NCBI RefSeq assembly: GCF_000737325.1 | Contig: NZ_CP011125.1 | Location: forward strand, 1,054,001 to 1,118,000 | DNA from: Sandaracinus amylolyticus | GTDB taxonomy: Bacteria; Myxococcota_A; Polyangia; Polyangiales; Sandaracinaceae | DNA length: 64,000 nt | Direction of reading: 5' to 3' | Shown here: positions 1 to 7,605 of the stretch, one piece after another | How positions within the stretch are numbered: position 1 is the first letter of the stretch | How the letters are laid out: each line of letters starts with the position of its first letter | Translations under genes and position numbers: made by a program | The notes under the pieces: model-generated | The model's database searches: none | What the model was told of the DNA's origin: nothing | Seen by the model: only the letters and a program-made list of their open reading frames with translations

Positions 1-53
1 ACGTCGACTGCGGCGACGGGTTCCGGCACGTGTGCGAGTCGGCGCTGCCCTGA
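1..53 (+). CDS. C-terminal tail of a protein that starts before the window
   Basis: The reading frame from base 3 is open and ends in TGA at 51-53, giving VDCGDGFRHVCESALP. Two cysteines in 16 residues fit the tail of a secreted or cysteine-rich protein, but the fragment is too short for any family call. It could be chance, since frame 1 is also open here. Confidence 0.3.
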   Translation, partial: VDCGDGFRHVCESALP

Positions 54-75
54 GGCGCAGCGCCTCGCGTCGCGC

Positions 76-426
76 TCACGCCGGGGCGGGCATGTTCCAC
101 AGCGCGCGGAGGTCGGCGAGCATCTTCAGCTCCGCCGAGCTCTCCACCTCGGCCGCCGCGACCGACTCGAGCACGTCGAGCATCAGCTCGCGCGACTCGG
201 GGCGCGTCACCCCACGCGTGACCGCTTCGAGCTCGCGCTCGTTGGTCACGGACTGCGCGGCGCGCTCGATCGCCTCCCAGAACGCCTCGGGATCTCCGAG
301 CTCCTCGGCGATGGCGTGGAGCCGCTCCGACTCCTCGCTCGAGTAGCTGCGGTCGAGGCGCAGCATCGTGCGGACCAGCGCGGCGAGCGCGAGGCGCTCC
401 TGCGGATTGAGCTGTGTGAAGTCCAC
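76..426 (-). CDS. Small helical protein, TerB-like
   Basis: A 116-aa soluble protein, rich in Leu, Ala and Glu and predicted almost all-helical. The N-terminal half (ERLALAALVRTMLRLDRS followed by an acidic SSEESERL stretch and ELGD) resembles the start of TerB-like (tellurite resistance B, DUF533) helical bundles, in which an acidic helix-turn segment follows the first helix. The match is by eye only. It is divergent from the TPR gene at 486, with 59 bases between the two starts. There is no signal peptide or membrane segment. Function unknown. Confidence 0.6.
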   Translation of the reverse strand: MDFTQLNPQERLALAALVRTMLRLDRSYSSEESERLHAIAEELGDPEAFWEAIERAAQSVTNERELEAVTRGVTRPESRELMLDVLESVAAAEVESSAELKMLADLRALWNMPAPA

Positions 427-485
427 GAGGGCAATCTACCGCAACCGGCGCGCCATCGGCCGTGCGCGCTATCATCGCGAGGCAC

Positions 486-947
486 ATGGAGGACGAGGGG
501 GAGGGCAGGCGGCTCGTCGCGTTCGCCGATCAGCTCTCGTCGGAGGGTCGCTACGAAGAGGCGATCGGCTGGTACGAGCGCGCGATCGCGTGTGCGCCGA
601 GCGCGCTCGGTGGGTACCGCTTCGTGATCGGCGAGCTCCTCTTCGAGCTGCAGAGGTACCCCGACGCAGCGCGCGCGTTCGAGATGGTCGTGACCGCGCT
701 GCCCGCGCACGCGCAGGGCTGGGAGGCGCTCGGGCGCACCTGCTCGATGCTCGGCGCGCACGATCGCGCCGCGATGGCGCTCGAGCACGCGATCGCGCTC
801 GCGCCGGGGTGGGCCGAGCCCTGTTATCACGCCGCGCTCGCGTACGCGGAGCTCGGACAGCGCGCGGCGGTGGAGGATCGGCTGCGCCGCGCGATCGCGC
901 TGGACCCACGGTTCGCCGAGGCGGCGCGCGACGACGGGCTGATGTGA
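486..947 (+). CDS. TPR-repeat protein
   Basis: A 153-aa soluble protein with about four tetratricopeptide repeats: typical A/G-Y-A spacing is seen in GRYEEAIGWYERAIACAP, RYPDAARAFEMVVTALP, AHDRAAMALEHAIALAP and the last repeat ending IALDPRF. TPRs are protein-interaction scaffolds. The ATG at 486 is preferred over the in-frame ATG at 462 because the repeats begin just after it and the extra eight residues (MRAIIARH) add nothing. Its stop (945-947) faces the stop of the next, opposite-strand gene (952) across four bases. Confidence 0.7.
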   Translation: MEDEGEGRRLVAFADQLSSEGRYEEAIGWYERAIACAPSALGGYRFVIGELLFELQRYPDAARAFEMVVTALPAHAQGWEALGRTCSMLGAHDRAAMALEHAIALAPGWAEPCYHAALAYAELGQRAAVEDRLRRAIALDPRFAEAARDDGLM

Positions 948-951
948 GCGC

Positions 952-1521
952 TCAGCGCGTCTCGATCTCGAAGGGCTCGCCCTCGAGCCGATGCGCGCCG
1001 CCGCAGCTCGTCGCGACGAAGCGATAGGTACCGGGCTCCGCGGGGGCGCAGCGATCGCACGCGCACTGCGCGTCGCCCATCGTGCCGAGCCACGCGGGCG
1101 GGTGCAGCGCCGCGCCGGGCGCGAGCTCCACGCACGCCGGAGCCTCGCGCTCGCACGAGGGACGCAGCGCGAGCTCGACGGGATCGACGCGCGTGAAGCG
1201 GCCGTCGTCCGATGCGCGCTCGAGCACGAGGCGCGGCGAGACGCGCGCGAGCTCGGTGCCGCGGTTCTCGACGACGATCGCGATCTCGCGGCCGGCGCGC
1301 GCGGGCGTGCCGCGGATCGCGAGGACGGGCGCGGGGCCGGTCTCGGCGGGCGCTTCGGTCGAGCCCTGGTCCGCCGCGGTGGTGGTCGCGCTCGTGGTGG
1401 ACGTCGGCGTCTCGCCGACCTGCTCCGGCGCGCCCTGCGCCGGCGTGCTCGTGCCGCGCGATCCGCTGCACGACGCGAGCATCGCGATCCAGAGAAAGAG
1501 CGTCCGCGTCATCGTGCGCAC
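952..1521 (-). CDS. Predicted lipoprotein
   Basis: A 189-aa protein with a lipoprotein signal (MTRTLFLWIAMLASC; lipobox LASC), then a Ser/Thr/Pro/Ala/Glu-rich linker (about residues 20-65) and a compact domain with several paired cysteines (about 130-170). The mature domain looks beta-rich: it has the alternating pattern of an Ig-like or invasin-like fold (VLAIRGTPARAGREIAIVVENRG). No family recognised. It lies directly downstream of the zinc-ribbon membrane gene on the same strand (one base between), so the two are probably one operon. The start may be ATG 1521 or 1512. Confidence 0.65.
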   Translation of the reverse strand: MRTMTRTLFLWIAMLASCSGSRGTSTPAQGAPEQVGETPTSTTSATTTAADQGSTEAPAETGPAPVLAIRGTPARAGREIAIVVENRGTELARVSPRLVLERASDDGRFTRVDPVELALRPSCEREAPACVELAPGAALHPPAWLGTMGDAQCACDRCAPAEPGTYRFVATSCGGAHRLEGEPFEIETR

Positions 1522-1522
1522 C

Positions 1523-2443
1523 CTATCGCGATCCCGCCGCCGCGTCGTCCGCGACCTCGGCGGAGGGCGGCGGCGTGGGACGCAGCGACGCGATCGTCGA
1601 GTCGACGTAGAAGCTCGCGACCTCCATCGAGGCGAACGCGACGAGCACCACGACGAACGACGCGACGGGCCCGACGCCGCTCGCCATGCGCGCGGTCGAT
1701 CGCAGCGACACGAAGAGCAGCGCGAGCGGCACCACGACGAGCAGGCCTCGGATCGTGAGGAACGTGTCGACGTGCGGATGCTCGGGCGAGATCCAGTAGA
1801 GGACCGACACCGCGGCCGCGCCGAGCGGGAGGAGGAACGCGCGGTAGAGCACCGCGCGCAGCGGCGCGTCCCTGGCCGGAAGGCCCCCGTGCGGCGACGA
1901 CGAGGGTGCGTACGAGCGCGCGAGGCTCACGTAGGGGAGCGCGAACGCCGCGAGCTGCAGCGTCGAGAGCCCGAGGCCGAGGCCCATCGCGCGCGCCACG
2001 TCGATCGCGATCGCGCCCGCGTCCGCGTCGCCGAGCACCTCGACGCGCATCGCGCCGAAGAGGAGCGTGCTCGTCATCTCGACGATCTCGGTCACGAGCG
2101 CGAGCGGCACGAACGAGAGCGCGAAGAAGATCCACGCCGCGCCGACGCCGTCGCGCGCGAACGCGGGCGCGCTGCTCACGGGGCGCAGCGCGCTGCCGAG
2201 CGTCGCGACGAAGCGCGCGGGCAGCGAGCGCGACGAGTCCTCCCACGGGATCGGCGGCGCCGCCGCCGCGGGGTCGCGCATCAAGCACGCGTGGCAGCGC
2301 CGGATCGGGTGGTGCCAGCACGCGAGGCACGCGTAGCTGCCGCAGCGCGGGCACACGGCGAGCGCGGGACGGTCGGAGTGCTCGGCGCACGTCGCGCCCT
2401 CGGGCGGCGTCTCGACGCGGTCGTCGTCGTCGCGGTCGCTCAC
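1523..2443 (-). CDS. Zinc-ribbon membrane protein
   Basis: A 306-aa protein with a GTG start (2443-2441). Residues 18-55 hold C and H residues spaced as in a B-box-like zinc finger (CAEH, CPRCGSYACLACWHH, CHAC), a common N-terminal module in myxobacterial membrane proteins. After a short linker come about five hydrophobic segments (roughly residues 95-290), including FVPLALVTEIV and VASFVVVLVAFASMEVA, consistent with a Yip1-like or DUF1282-like bundle. Upstream, on the same strand, lies the terminator-like hairpin after the HtrA gene. Function unknown. Confidence 0.65.
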   Translation of the reverse strand: MSDRDDDDRVETPPEGATCAEHSDRPALAVCPRCGSYACLACWHHPIRRCHACLMRDPAAAAPPIPWEDSSRSLPARFVATLGSALRPVSSAPAFARDGVGAAWIFFALSFVPLALVTEIVEMTSTLLFGAMRVEVLGDADAGAIAIDVARAMGLGLGLSTLQLAAFALPYVSLARSYAPSSSPHGGLPARDAPLRAVLYRAFLLPLGAAAVSVLYWISPEHPHVDTFLTIRGLLVVVPLALLFVSLRSTARMASGVGPVASFVVVLVAFASMEVASFYVDSTIASLRPTPPPSAEVADDAAAGSR

Positions 2444-2471
2444 GCGCGCGCTCTTACCACGAGGGATCGCG

Positions 2472-2502
2472 GGACGCCCTCGCTCGTCCGGCGAGGGCGT
2501 CC
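2472..2502 (-). terminator. Strong hairpin after the HtrA gene
   Basis: A perfect 12-bp inverted repeat (GGACGCCCTCGC at 2472-2483 and its complement at 2491-2502) with a 7-base loop. It lies just past the HtrA stop (2513) and before the next same-strand gene. There is no T-run, as is common in very GC-rich genomes, so Rho-independent activity is inferred from position and stem strength. Confidence 0.6.
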
Positions 2503-2512
2503 ACCTCGGCGA

Positions 2513-4051
2513 CTACTCTCGGTGCAGCACCGTGAAGAACGAGCGCTCGCCGCGCGCGACGCGCAGGAGCGCGCGGCCGTCGCGCGCCGCGTTCTCCACC
2601 TCGCCGGGCCCGCGCACCGCGCCGCGATCGGCCTCGACGATCACGTCGCCGCGTTCCAGCCCGGCGCGCTCCGCGGGGCTGCCCTGGCGCACTCGCGCGA
2701 CCACCGCGCCCTGCGTTCCCGAGTGCCCGACCTCGCGCGCGAGCTGCGGCGTGAGCGGGAGCAGCGAGAGGCCCCACGTGCCGTCCTCGCGCGTCGGGCG
2801 CGCGTCGCGACCGCCGAGCTCCTGCGGCGTCGAGTCGCGCGGATCCGGGCGCTCCGCGGTCGTGAGCGAGAGCTGCACCGGACGTCCCGCGCGCATCACG
2901 TCGATGCGCACCGACGCGCCGATCGGACGGCGGAGCACGTGGCGCATCAGATCGCGCGACTCGCGGACCGGCACGCCCTCGACCGAGACGATCACGTCGC
3001 CCGACTGCACGCCGGCGCGCGCCGCCGGGCCGTTGGGCACGATCTCGTTCACCAGCGCGCCGCGCCGCGATCCGACGCCGAAGTCCGCCGCGAGCTCGGG
3101 CGTGAGCTCCTGGAACCCGACGCCGATCCACGCGCGCCGCACGCGGCCCTCGGCGATGAGCTGCTGCGCGACGCGCTCCGCCATGTCGGCGGGGATCGCG
3201 AAGCCGATGCCCTGACCGCGGCCGATGATCATCGTGTTGATCCCGACGACCTCGCCGTCGAGGTTCACCAGCGGACCGCCCGAGTTGCCCGGGTTGATGC
3301 TCGCGTCGGTCTGGATGTAGTCCTCGATCTCGTTCATCCCGATGCCGCCGCGGCCGGTCGCGCTGAGCACGCCCGCGGTCACCGTGGTGTCGAGCCCGAA
3401 GGGCGAGCCGATCGCGACGACCCACTGGCCGACGCGCTGCCGCTCCATGTTCGCGAAGCGCAGCGGAACGAGGTCGCGCGCCTGCACGCGCAGCACGGCG
3501 AGATCGGTCGCGCGATCGACGCCCGCGACCGTCGCGGGCAGCTCGCGCCCGTCCTGGAAGCGCACGCGGATGCGCGTCGCGTTCTCGATGACGTGGCGGT
3601 TCGTGAGGATCGCGCCGTCCGCGGAGATCACGAACCCCGAGCCGCCGCCCTGCACGATGCGCTCGTCGCCGCCGTCCTGCGGCATGCCGGGGATCATGCC
3701 GAACGGGAGCTGCTGCATCTGGTCGCGCGGATCGACGCGCGCCTCGACGCGGATCGAGACGACCGACGGCGAGATGCGCTCGGCGACCGCGGCGAACGCA
3801 GTGCCCACGCGCTCGGCGTCGGCGATCGCGGCCTGCGCCTGCGGCTGCGTGATCGGCGGAGGCTCGGCGGTGCTCTGCGGCTGCGTCGCGCGCGGTGCTT
3901 CCTGCGCGGAGAGGATGCTCGGCGCCGAGACGGCGGCGGCGCTGCCGCCGAGCGCGAGCGTGATGCCCAGCGCGGCGAGGCGTGCGCGGCGCCGGCGGGA
4001 ACGCGTGCACCGGGCGACGGGAGCGTGGTCGTGGAGGATGGACGGCGACAT
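2513..4051 (-). CDS. HtrA/DegP-family periplasmic serine protease with two PDZ domains
   Basis: A 512-aa envelope quality-control protease/chaperone. An N-terminal signal sequence (basic RSRRRRAR, then hydrophobic to about residue 50) precedes the trypsin-like domain. The catalytic triad is visible: H153 (LTNRHVIENA), D183 (ATDLAVLRV) and S257 (NPGNSGGPLV). Two PDZ domains follow (about 305-390 and 415-505; the first opens with GALVNEIVPNGPAARAGV). The length is usual for DegP/DegQ. ATG 4051 is chosen because it begins the signal peptide; longer in-frame starts run into the opposite-strand pilin gene. It is divergent from the Flp-like gene at 4192, sharing a 140-base control region. Confidence 0.93.
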   Translation of the reverse strand: MSPSILHDHAPVARCTRSRRRRARLAALGITLALGGSAAAVSAPSILSAQEAPRATQPQSTAEPPPITQPQAQAAIADAERVGTAFAAVAERISPSVVSIRVEARVDPRDQMQQLPFGMIPGMPQDGGDERIVQGGGSGFVISADGAILTNRHVIENATRIRVRFQDGRELPATVAGVDRATDLAVLRVQARDLVPLRFANMERQRVGQWVVAIGSPFGLDTTVTAGVLSATGRGGIGMNEIEDYIQTDASINPGNSGGPLVNLDGEVVGINTMIIGRGQGIGFAIPADMAERVAQQLIAEGRVRRAWIGVGFQELTPELAADFGVGSRRGALVNEIVPNGPAARAGVQSGDVIVSVEGVPVRESRDLMRHVLRRPIGASVRIDVMRAGRPVQLSLTTAERPDPRDSTPQELGGRDARPTREDGTWGLSLLPLTPQLAREVGHSGTQGAVVARVRQGSPAERAGLERGDVIVEADRGAVRGPGEVENAARDGRALLRVARGERSFFTVLHRE

Positions 4052-4131
4052 GGGCTCTTCGTTCCGGGTTCGAGTCACGAGGGGGTGAACCTCCGTCTCT
4101 CGGCTCGTATTCGCCACCCTCGTCATGCGGG

Positions 4132-4162
4132 TGGGCACCGCCGCTCGATCGAGTGGGCATCC
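4132..4162 (+). promoter_or_regulatory. Candidate activator sites upstream of the 4192 gene
   Basis: Two one-mismatch copies of the 9-mer TGGGCATCG occur: TGGGCACCG (4132-4140) and TGGGCATCC (4154-4162). The first is centred 29 bp upstream of the sigma54 GG, the same distance as the nearest site at the 5.3-kb and 12.5-kb promoters. The second abuts the promoter. This set is weaker than those at 5259 and 21557. Confidence 0.45.
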
Positions 4163-4163
4163 A

Positions 4164-4179
4164 CGGCACGTGCGCTGCT
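4164..4179 (+). promoter_or_regulatory. Sigma54 (-24/-12) promoter of the 4192 pilin gene
   Basis: CGGCACGTGCGCTGCT has GG and GC exactly 10 bases apart and the GGCAC core of the -24 element. It shares GGCACG-N3-GCTGC with three other promoters in this window, all before Tad/Flp-type genes. The predicted start of transcription is only about two bases before ATG 4192, so the mRNA would be leaderless; the 12.5-kb paralogue has the same geometry. Confidence 0.6.
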
Positions 4180-4191
4180 GAGCGTGGCGCC

Positions 4192-4998
4192 ATGCGACGG
4201 ACCTCTCCTCCATGGACACGAGCGCTCTCGGACACGCGAGGGCAGCTCGGCATCGAACAACTGCTGCTCGTCGGCGCGCTCGCGGTCGCGGGCGCGATCG
4301 GCGTCGCTGGGCTGGGCGCCGCGACGAGCACGTCGTTCGTCGGCGACGCGAGCGCGCCGCTCGACGACAGCCGCGTGCCCGGCGTCGACGACGGGCTCGA
4401 CGGCCGGCCGGGCGCGCCGGATCTCTCGACCGATCTCGGCGATCCCGATCGACGCCGAGACCGCGATCGCGATCGCGATCGAGACCGAGATCGAGACCGC
4501 GATCGAGACCGCTCGCCGGATCGCACCGACTCGCCGCGGTCCGGGCCCGACGATCGCGACGACGCACCACGCGCGGGCCCCGACGACGACCGAGATCGAC
4601 CGCGGACGAACTCCGAGGTCCGTCGCTGGTACAACGATCGGATCGCGCAGATCGCGGAGCGCGATCGCGAGCTCGAGCGACGCGGCGCATCGCTCGAGGA
4701 GCGCGCGCGCGCCGCGTACGACGCGCGCCACGATGCGCGGATGCGCGCGCGGCGCATGATGGGCAACTGCATGTCCGTCGCGTTCCTGCAGCTCCGCGAC
4801 ATCTGCACGTACGGCCGGACGGGCGGACCCTCGTTCGACGATCTCGTGCGGCGCGGTCGAGGGCGCGGCCGCAGCGACGACGACGTGTACCAGGGGATCA
4901 TCGACAGCTCGCAGCGCACGAACGAGCGCTTCAACGAGCACTTCGACGGTCGCCCACGACCGCGACCGGGCGAAGGCGACGAAGGAGAGGCACGATGA
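4192..4998 (+). CDS. Flp-like pilin with long variable C-terminal extension (first of two paralogues)
   Basis: 268 aa. Residues 1-50 look like a class III (Flp/Tad) prepilin: basic leader, SDTRG then cleavage after G17, with Glu at +5 (E22), then a hydrophobic helix (23-46). Next come SFVGDA (48-53), an acidic linker with LDDS and DDGL, and a low-complexity (Asp-Arg)n tract (about 88-108). The unique C-terminal part (about 140-268) is charged and helical, with NCMSVAFLQLRDIC and NERFNEHF; no family recognised. The first ~107 residues align without gaps to the protein at 12535, while the C-termini are unrelated. It overlaps the next gene by ATGA. A pilin carrying an effector or adhesin domain is inferred. 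Confidence 0.75.
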   Translation: MRRTSPPWTRALSDTRGQLGIEQLLLVGALAVAGAIGVAGLGAATSTSFVGDASAPLDDSRVPGVDDGLDGRPGAPDLSTDLGDPDRRRDRDRDRDRDRDRDRDRDRSPDRTDSPRSGPDDRDDAPRAGPDDDRDRPRTNSEVRRWYNDRIAQIAERDRELERRGASLEERARAAYDARHDARMRARRMMGNCMSVAFLQLRDICTYGRTGGPSFDDLVRRGRGRGRSDDDVYQGIIDSSQRTNERFNEHFDGRPRPRPGEGDEGEAR

Positions 4999-5207
4999 GG
5001 AAGTCGGCGTTCGATCGTTGGACCTCCAACGAGATCGTCTGGCGCACGACCGGCGATCTCGACTTTCCGTTCGCCGCCGAGCACGACGGGCACGCGCTGC
5101 GGCTGCGCCTCAACGACTTCCCCGACGAGCCGCTGCACACGCTCTTCGTCGACGGCCAGGACCTCGGCGACTTCGACGACTGGCCGCCGCGCTGGCGCCA
5201 GCCGTGA
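4995..5207 (+). CDS. Small acidic partner protein (possible immunity or chaperone)
   Basis: A 70-aa soluble protein whose ATG overlaps the previous stop (ATGA, 4995-4998), so translation is probably coupled. It is acidic and aromatic (LRLNDFPDEPLHTLFVDG, then DFDDWPPRW), a style familiar from small companion genes of polymorphic toxins; I cannot name a family. Tight coupling to a protein with a variable C-terminal domain makes an immunity or dedicated-chaperone role the simplest guess. A strong hairpin follows at 5214. Confidence 0.65.
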   Translation: MRKSAFDRWTSNEIVWRTTGDLDFPFAAEHDGHALRLRLNDFPDEPLHTLFVDGQDLGDFDDWPPRWRQP

Positions 5208-5213
5208 CGCATC

Positions 5214-5247
5214 CACGACGAGCGGGGCCCGTGCTCCGCTCGTCGTG
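5214..5247 (+). terminator. Hairpin terminator after the 4995 gene
   Basis: A perfect 12-bp stem (CACGACGAGCGG at 5214-5225, complement at 5236-5247) with a 10-base loop, seven bases after the stop at 5207. It separates the pilin/partner pair from the sigma54 region of the next operon. Confidence 0.6.
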
Positions 5248-5258
5248 CTTCGTGCGCA

Positions 5259-5320
5259 TGGGCATCGCGTCGCGATCGCCGTTGCCCACTCGATGCCCAC
5301 CTCGATCGCGACGATGCCCA
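5259..5320 (+). promoter_or_regulatory. Three activator-site repeats (UAS) upstream of the tadE-tadC operon
   Basis: Three exact copies of TGGGCATCG: forward at 5259-5267, reverse at 5291-5299 and 5312-5320. Their centres lie 82, 50 and 29 bp upstream of the sigma54 GG at 5345, separated by 32 and 21 bp (three and two helical turns). This is how enhancer sites for sigma54 activators are usually arranged. The same spacings (32 and 21) recur at 21557-21618. Confidence 0.7.
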
Positions 5321-5343
5321 CCCCGCGATCCGCACGATCCGCG

Positions 5344-5359
5344 TGGCACGCCGGCTGCG
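5344..5359 (+). promoter_or_regulatory. Sigma54 promoter of the tadE-cpaB-tadB-tadC operon
   Basis: TGGCACGCCGGCTGCG matches the -24 consensus TGGCAC fully and has GC at the -12 position, with the required 10-base GG-to-GC spacing. Transcription would begin near 5370, leaving a short leader with GAGGTGCGG before ATG 5384. Confidence 0.75.
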
Positions 5360-5383
5360 AAAGGGCCTCGTCGAGGTGCGGTG

Positions 5384-5917
5384 ATGCGACGAGACGTCGA
5401 ACGCTCGCTGCTGCGCGACACGCGCGGCGCGGCCTATGCCGAGGCGGTCCTGGTGATCCCCGTGTTCGTGCTGCTCGCGGGCGGCGTCGTGTACCTGCAC
5501 GGCGTGCACGCGGCGCGCATGGACGCGTCGCTTCGCGCGCGCGAGTGCGCGTGGGCCTACGCGAACGGCGGCTGCGAGACGCTGCCGCCCGAGTGCCGCG
5601 AGACCGGCGGCGGCGCGGCGGACGACGGCGGTGATCCCGCGCTCGCCGACGCGGTCGCGTCGGTGCAGGAGATGCAGAGCTCCTTCCCGATCCCCGGGCT
5701 CGGCTCCACCGGCGAGGCGATCTTCGGGCGCACCGTGCGCCTCTCCGCGACCGCGACCGCGCAGAGCACGCCGCTCTTCCCGGCGCCGCCCCGCGAGATG
5801 GAGGCGAGCGCGCTCGGCGTGTGCAACGAGCGCGAGCGCACCATCGAGACGGTCGCGCGCGACGTGTTCTGCAGCGCGGTGTCGAGCATCGGCCTCGGAG
5901 GGCCGCTCGGATGCTGA
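5384..5917 (+). CDS. TadE-like minor pilin
   Basis: A 177-aa pseudopilin of a Tad/Flp pilus. The leader ends RDTRG with predicted prepilin-peptidase cleavage after G15, Glu at +5 (E20 in AAYAE), then a hydrophobic helix (AVLVIPVFVLLAGGVVYL), as in TadE/TadF. The periplasmic part has paired cysteines. The ATG at 5384 has GAGGTG upstream and begins the leader. It is the first gene of a six-gene operon (tadE, unknown, cpaB, tadB, tadC, FHA) in which nearly every junction overlaps. It is preceded by a sigma54 promoter and enhancer-like repeats. Confidence 0.85.
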   Translation: MRRDVERSLLRDTRGAAYAEAVLVIPVFVLLAGGVVYLHGVHAARMDASLRARECAWAYANGGCETLPPECRETGGGAADDGGDPALADAVASVQEMQSSFPIPGLGSTGEAIFGRTVRLSATATAQSTPLFPAPPREMEASALGVCNERERTIETVARDVFCSAVSSIGLGGPLGC

Positions 5918-6828
5918 CGCTCGCTGCGCGCGTCGATCGTCGCGGGCTCGCGCGCCTCGCGATCTACCTCGTCGTGGTGTGGGCGATCGGCATCGTGTGG
6001 TGCCTCGGGCGCGTGCGCGCCGACGTCGACGAGGCGCTGCTCGGGCTCGGCGCCGATCTCGCGCGGCTCGATCGCGGCGCGCTGCTCTCGTCGGAGGTGC
6101 TGCAGCTCAACGGCGCGCGTCTCCGCATCACGACCGCGATGCACGACGCGTCGCTCGAGGACGTGCTCGACGGCGCCGACGCGCGATGCCGCGAGCGCGA
6201 CGGACGGCTCGAGGAGCAGCTCCAGGAGACGCTCGGTCGCGAAGGCGAGGCGCTCTCTCCGGTGGTGCGCGCGCAGGGCGAGACCCGCGGCTACGTCGCG
6301 TGCTTCGGCATGCGCATGGAGATGACGCCCGAGAGCGTCGCGCTGCTCGCGCAGCGCTTCCTCGACACCGGCGATCTCACGGCGATCGGCACGCTCCACT
6401 ACGTCTACGCGCGCGCGTCCGAGACCGGCACGCACGTCGTCACGGTCGAGAGCGCGGGGCCGGTGCGGCCGCTCGAGATGTTCCCCGCGGAGGGCGACGC
6501 GCCGGGCGCGGATCCCACGATCGTCTCGCGCCCCGCGGGGCTGCGCAGGTTGCTCTCGGCGAGCGTCGAGGCGCGGCCCTACGGCATCGCCGCGTACTCG
6601 GTGACGCGCGACGCGGACGACGTGCTCGACGAGTACCGCGCCGATCTCGCGCGGCGCGGATGGAACGAGCACACGCACGCGGCGTGGTCCGACGCGCGCG
6701 GTGAAGGATCGATCGTCGCCGAGCGCGACGGTGCGGTGGTCGCGGTGATCGCATCGCGTGACGAGGCCGGCGAGATCGCGATCGCCGTGCTCACGACGCC
6801 CACGAACGAACAGGAGGTCTCCCCGTGA
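5911..6828 (+). CDS. Unknown single-pass membrane protein of the tad operon
   Basis: 305 aa, ATG overlapping the TadE stop by seven bases. One N-terminal membrane helix (about residues 16-36, LAIYLVVVWAIGIVWCLG) is followed by a large domain rich in acidic helices (DVDEALLGLGADLARLD) and later alternating strands (SIVAERDGAVVAVIAS). No class III leader is visible. It sits between TadE and CpaB and ends in an overlap with cpaB, so it is most likely an inner-membrane-anchored periplasmic component of this pilus. Family not recognised. Confidence 0.7.
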   Translation: MLTLAARVDRRGLARLAIYLVVVWAIGIVWCLGRVRADVDEALLGLGADLARLDRGALLSSEVLQLNGARLRITTAMHDASLEDVLDGADARCRERDGRLEEQLQETLGREGEALSPVVRAQGETRGYVACFGMRMEMTPESVALLAQRFLDTGDLTAIGTLHYVYARASETGTHVVTVESAGPVRPLEMFPAEGDAPGADPTIVSRPAGLRRLLSASVEARPYGIAAYSVTRDADDVLDEYRADLARRGWNEHTHAAWSDARGEGSIVAERDGAVVAVIASRDEAGEIAIAVLTTPTNEQEVSP

Positions 6829-7592
6829 AGCTCCGAGCGCTGCTCCTCTCTCTCCTCGTCGCGGGCATCGGCGCCGCGCTCTGCTTCGCCGCGTTCGCGC
6901 GCGTGCGCCGCGAGGCCCAAGGCGGTGAGCCGGTCCGTGTGGTCGCGGTCACGCGCGACCTCGCGCCGGGCGCGGTGCTGACGCGCGACGTGCTCGCGGT
7001 GCGCACGATCCCGCGCGCGTACGTCGAAGAGCGCCACGTGCCCTTCGAGGACACCGAGACCGTCGTGGGGCTGCGCGCGGTGAGCGCGCTGCGCGCCGGC
7101 GAGGCGCTGCTCTGGAACGACGTCGACGACGAGGCGATCGCGGCCGCGCGGCTCGCCGCGGTGATCGGCGAAGGCCGGCGCGCGGTGACGGTCCGCGTGC
7201 ACGCGACCTCGGCGTTCACCGGCCTCTTGCGTCCCGGCGATCGCGTCGACGTGCTGCACTTCGCGCCGCGCCTCGGGAGCGAGGAGCGCGTCACCGCGCA
7301 GCTGCTCGAGAACGTGCTGGTCCTCGCCGTCGCGGGCACGCTCGATCCGAGCTCGCCCTCGCGCTGCGGCGCGACCTCGGCGCAGCAGGTCACGGTCGCG
7401 GCGACCGTCGACGAAGCGCAGCGCCTCGTGCACGCGCAGTCGACCGGCGACCTGCACCTCGTCCTGCGCAACCCCGACGACGTCGAGCCCATGCTCTCGA
7501 TGGGCGATCCCGTGACCGACGCCGACGTGCTCGTCGCGGCGGAGCGACGCCGCCGCCGCGCGCGCAGCGACGTGCCCTCGAGCATCCGCTGA
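6825..7592 (+). CDS. cpaB: CpaB/RcpC pilus assembly protein (SAF domain)
   Basis: 255 aa. The GTG start (6825) overlaps the previous stop (GTGA) and follows a good AGGAGG at 6812-6817. An N-terminal membrane helix (about 4-24) precedes a SAF-type domain (VVAVTRDLAPGAVLTRDVLA, about 38-100) and the RcpC/CpaB region (GDRVDVLHFAPRLG, about 140-230). CpaB proteins sit in the periplasm and link the secretin to the rest of a Tad apparatus. It has the usual length and the usual neighbours. Confidence 0.88.
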   Translation: MKLRALLLSLLVAGIGAALCFAAFARVRREAQGGEPVRVVAVTRDLAPGAVLTRDVLAVRTIPRAYVEERHVPFEDTETVVGLRAVSALRAGEALLWNDVDDEAIAAARLAAVIGEGRRAVTVRVHATSAFTGLLRPGDRVDVLHFAPRLGSEERVTAQLLENVLVLAVAGTLDPSSPSRCGATSAQQVTVAATVDEAQRLVHAQSTGDLHLVLRNPDDVEPMLSMGDPVTDADVLVAAERRRRRARSDVPSSIR

Positions 7593-7605
7593 AGGAGCAA
7601 AGGCG

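Noticed and set aside
4057-4075. GGGTTCGAGTC, resembling a tRNA T-loop
   Set aside because: No matching T-stem, acceptor stem or anticodon arm can be built around it, and it lies in the leader of the HtrA gene.
1082-4759. A 1225-codon open frame on the plus strand
   Set aside because: It is Arg/Ala/His-rich throughout with no domain sense, and lies opposite the zinc-ribbon and HtrA genes, which have clear motifs. Long antisense frames are expected at this GC content.
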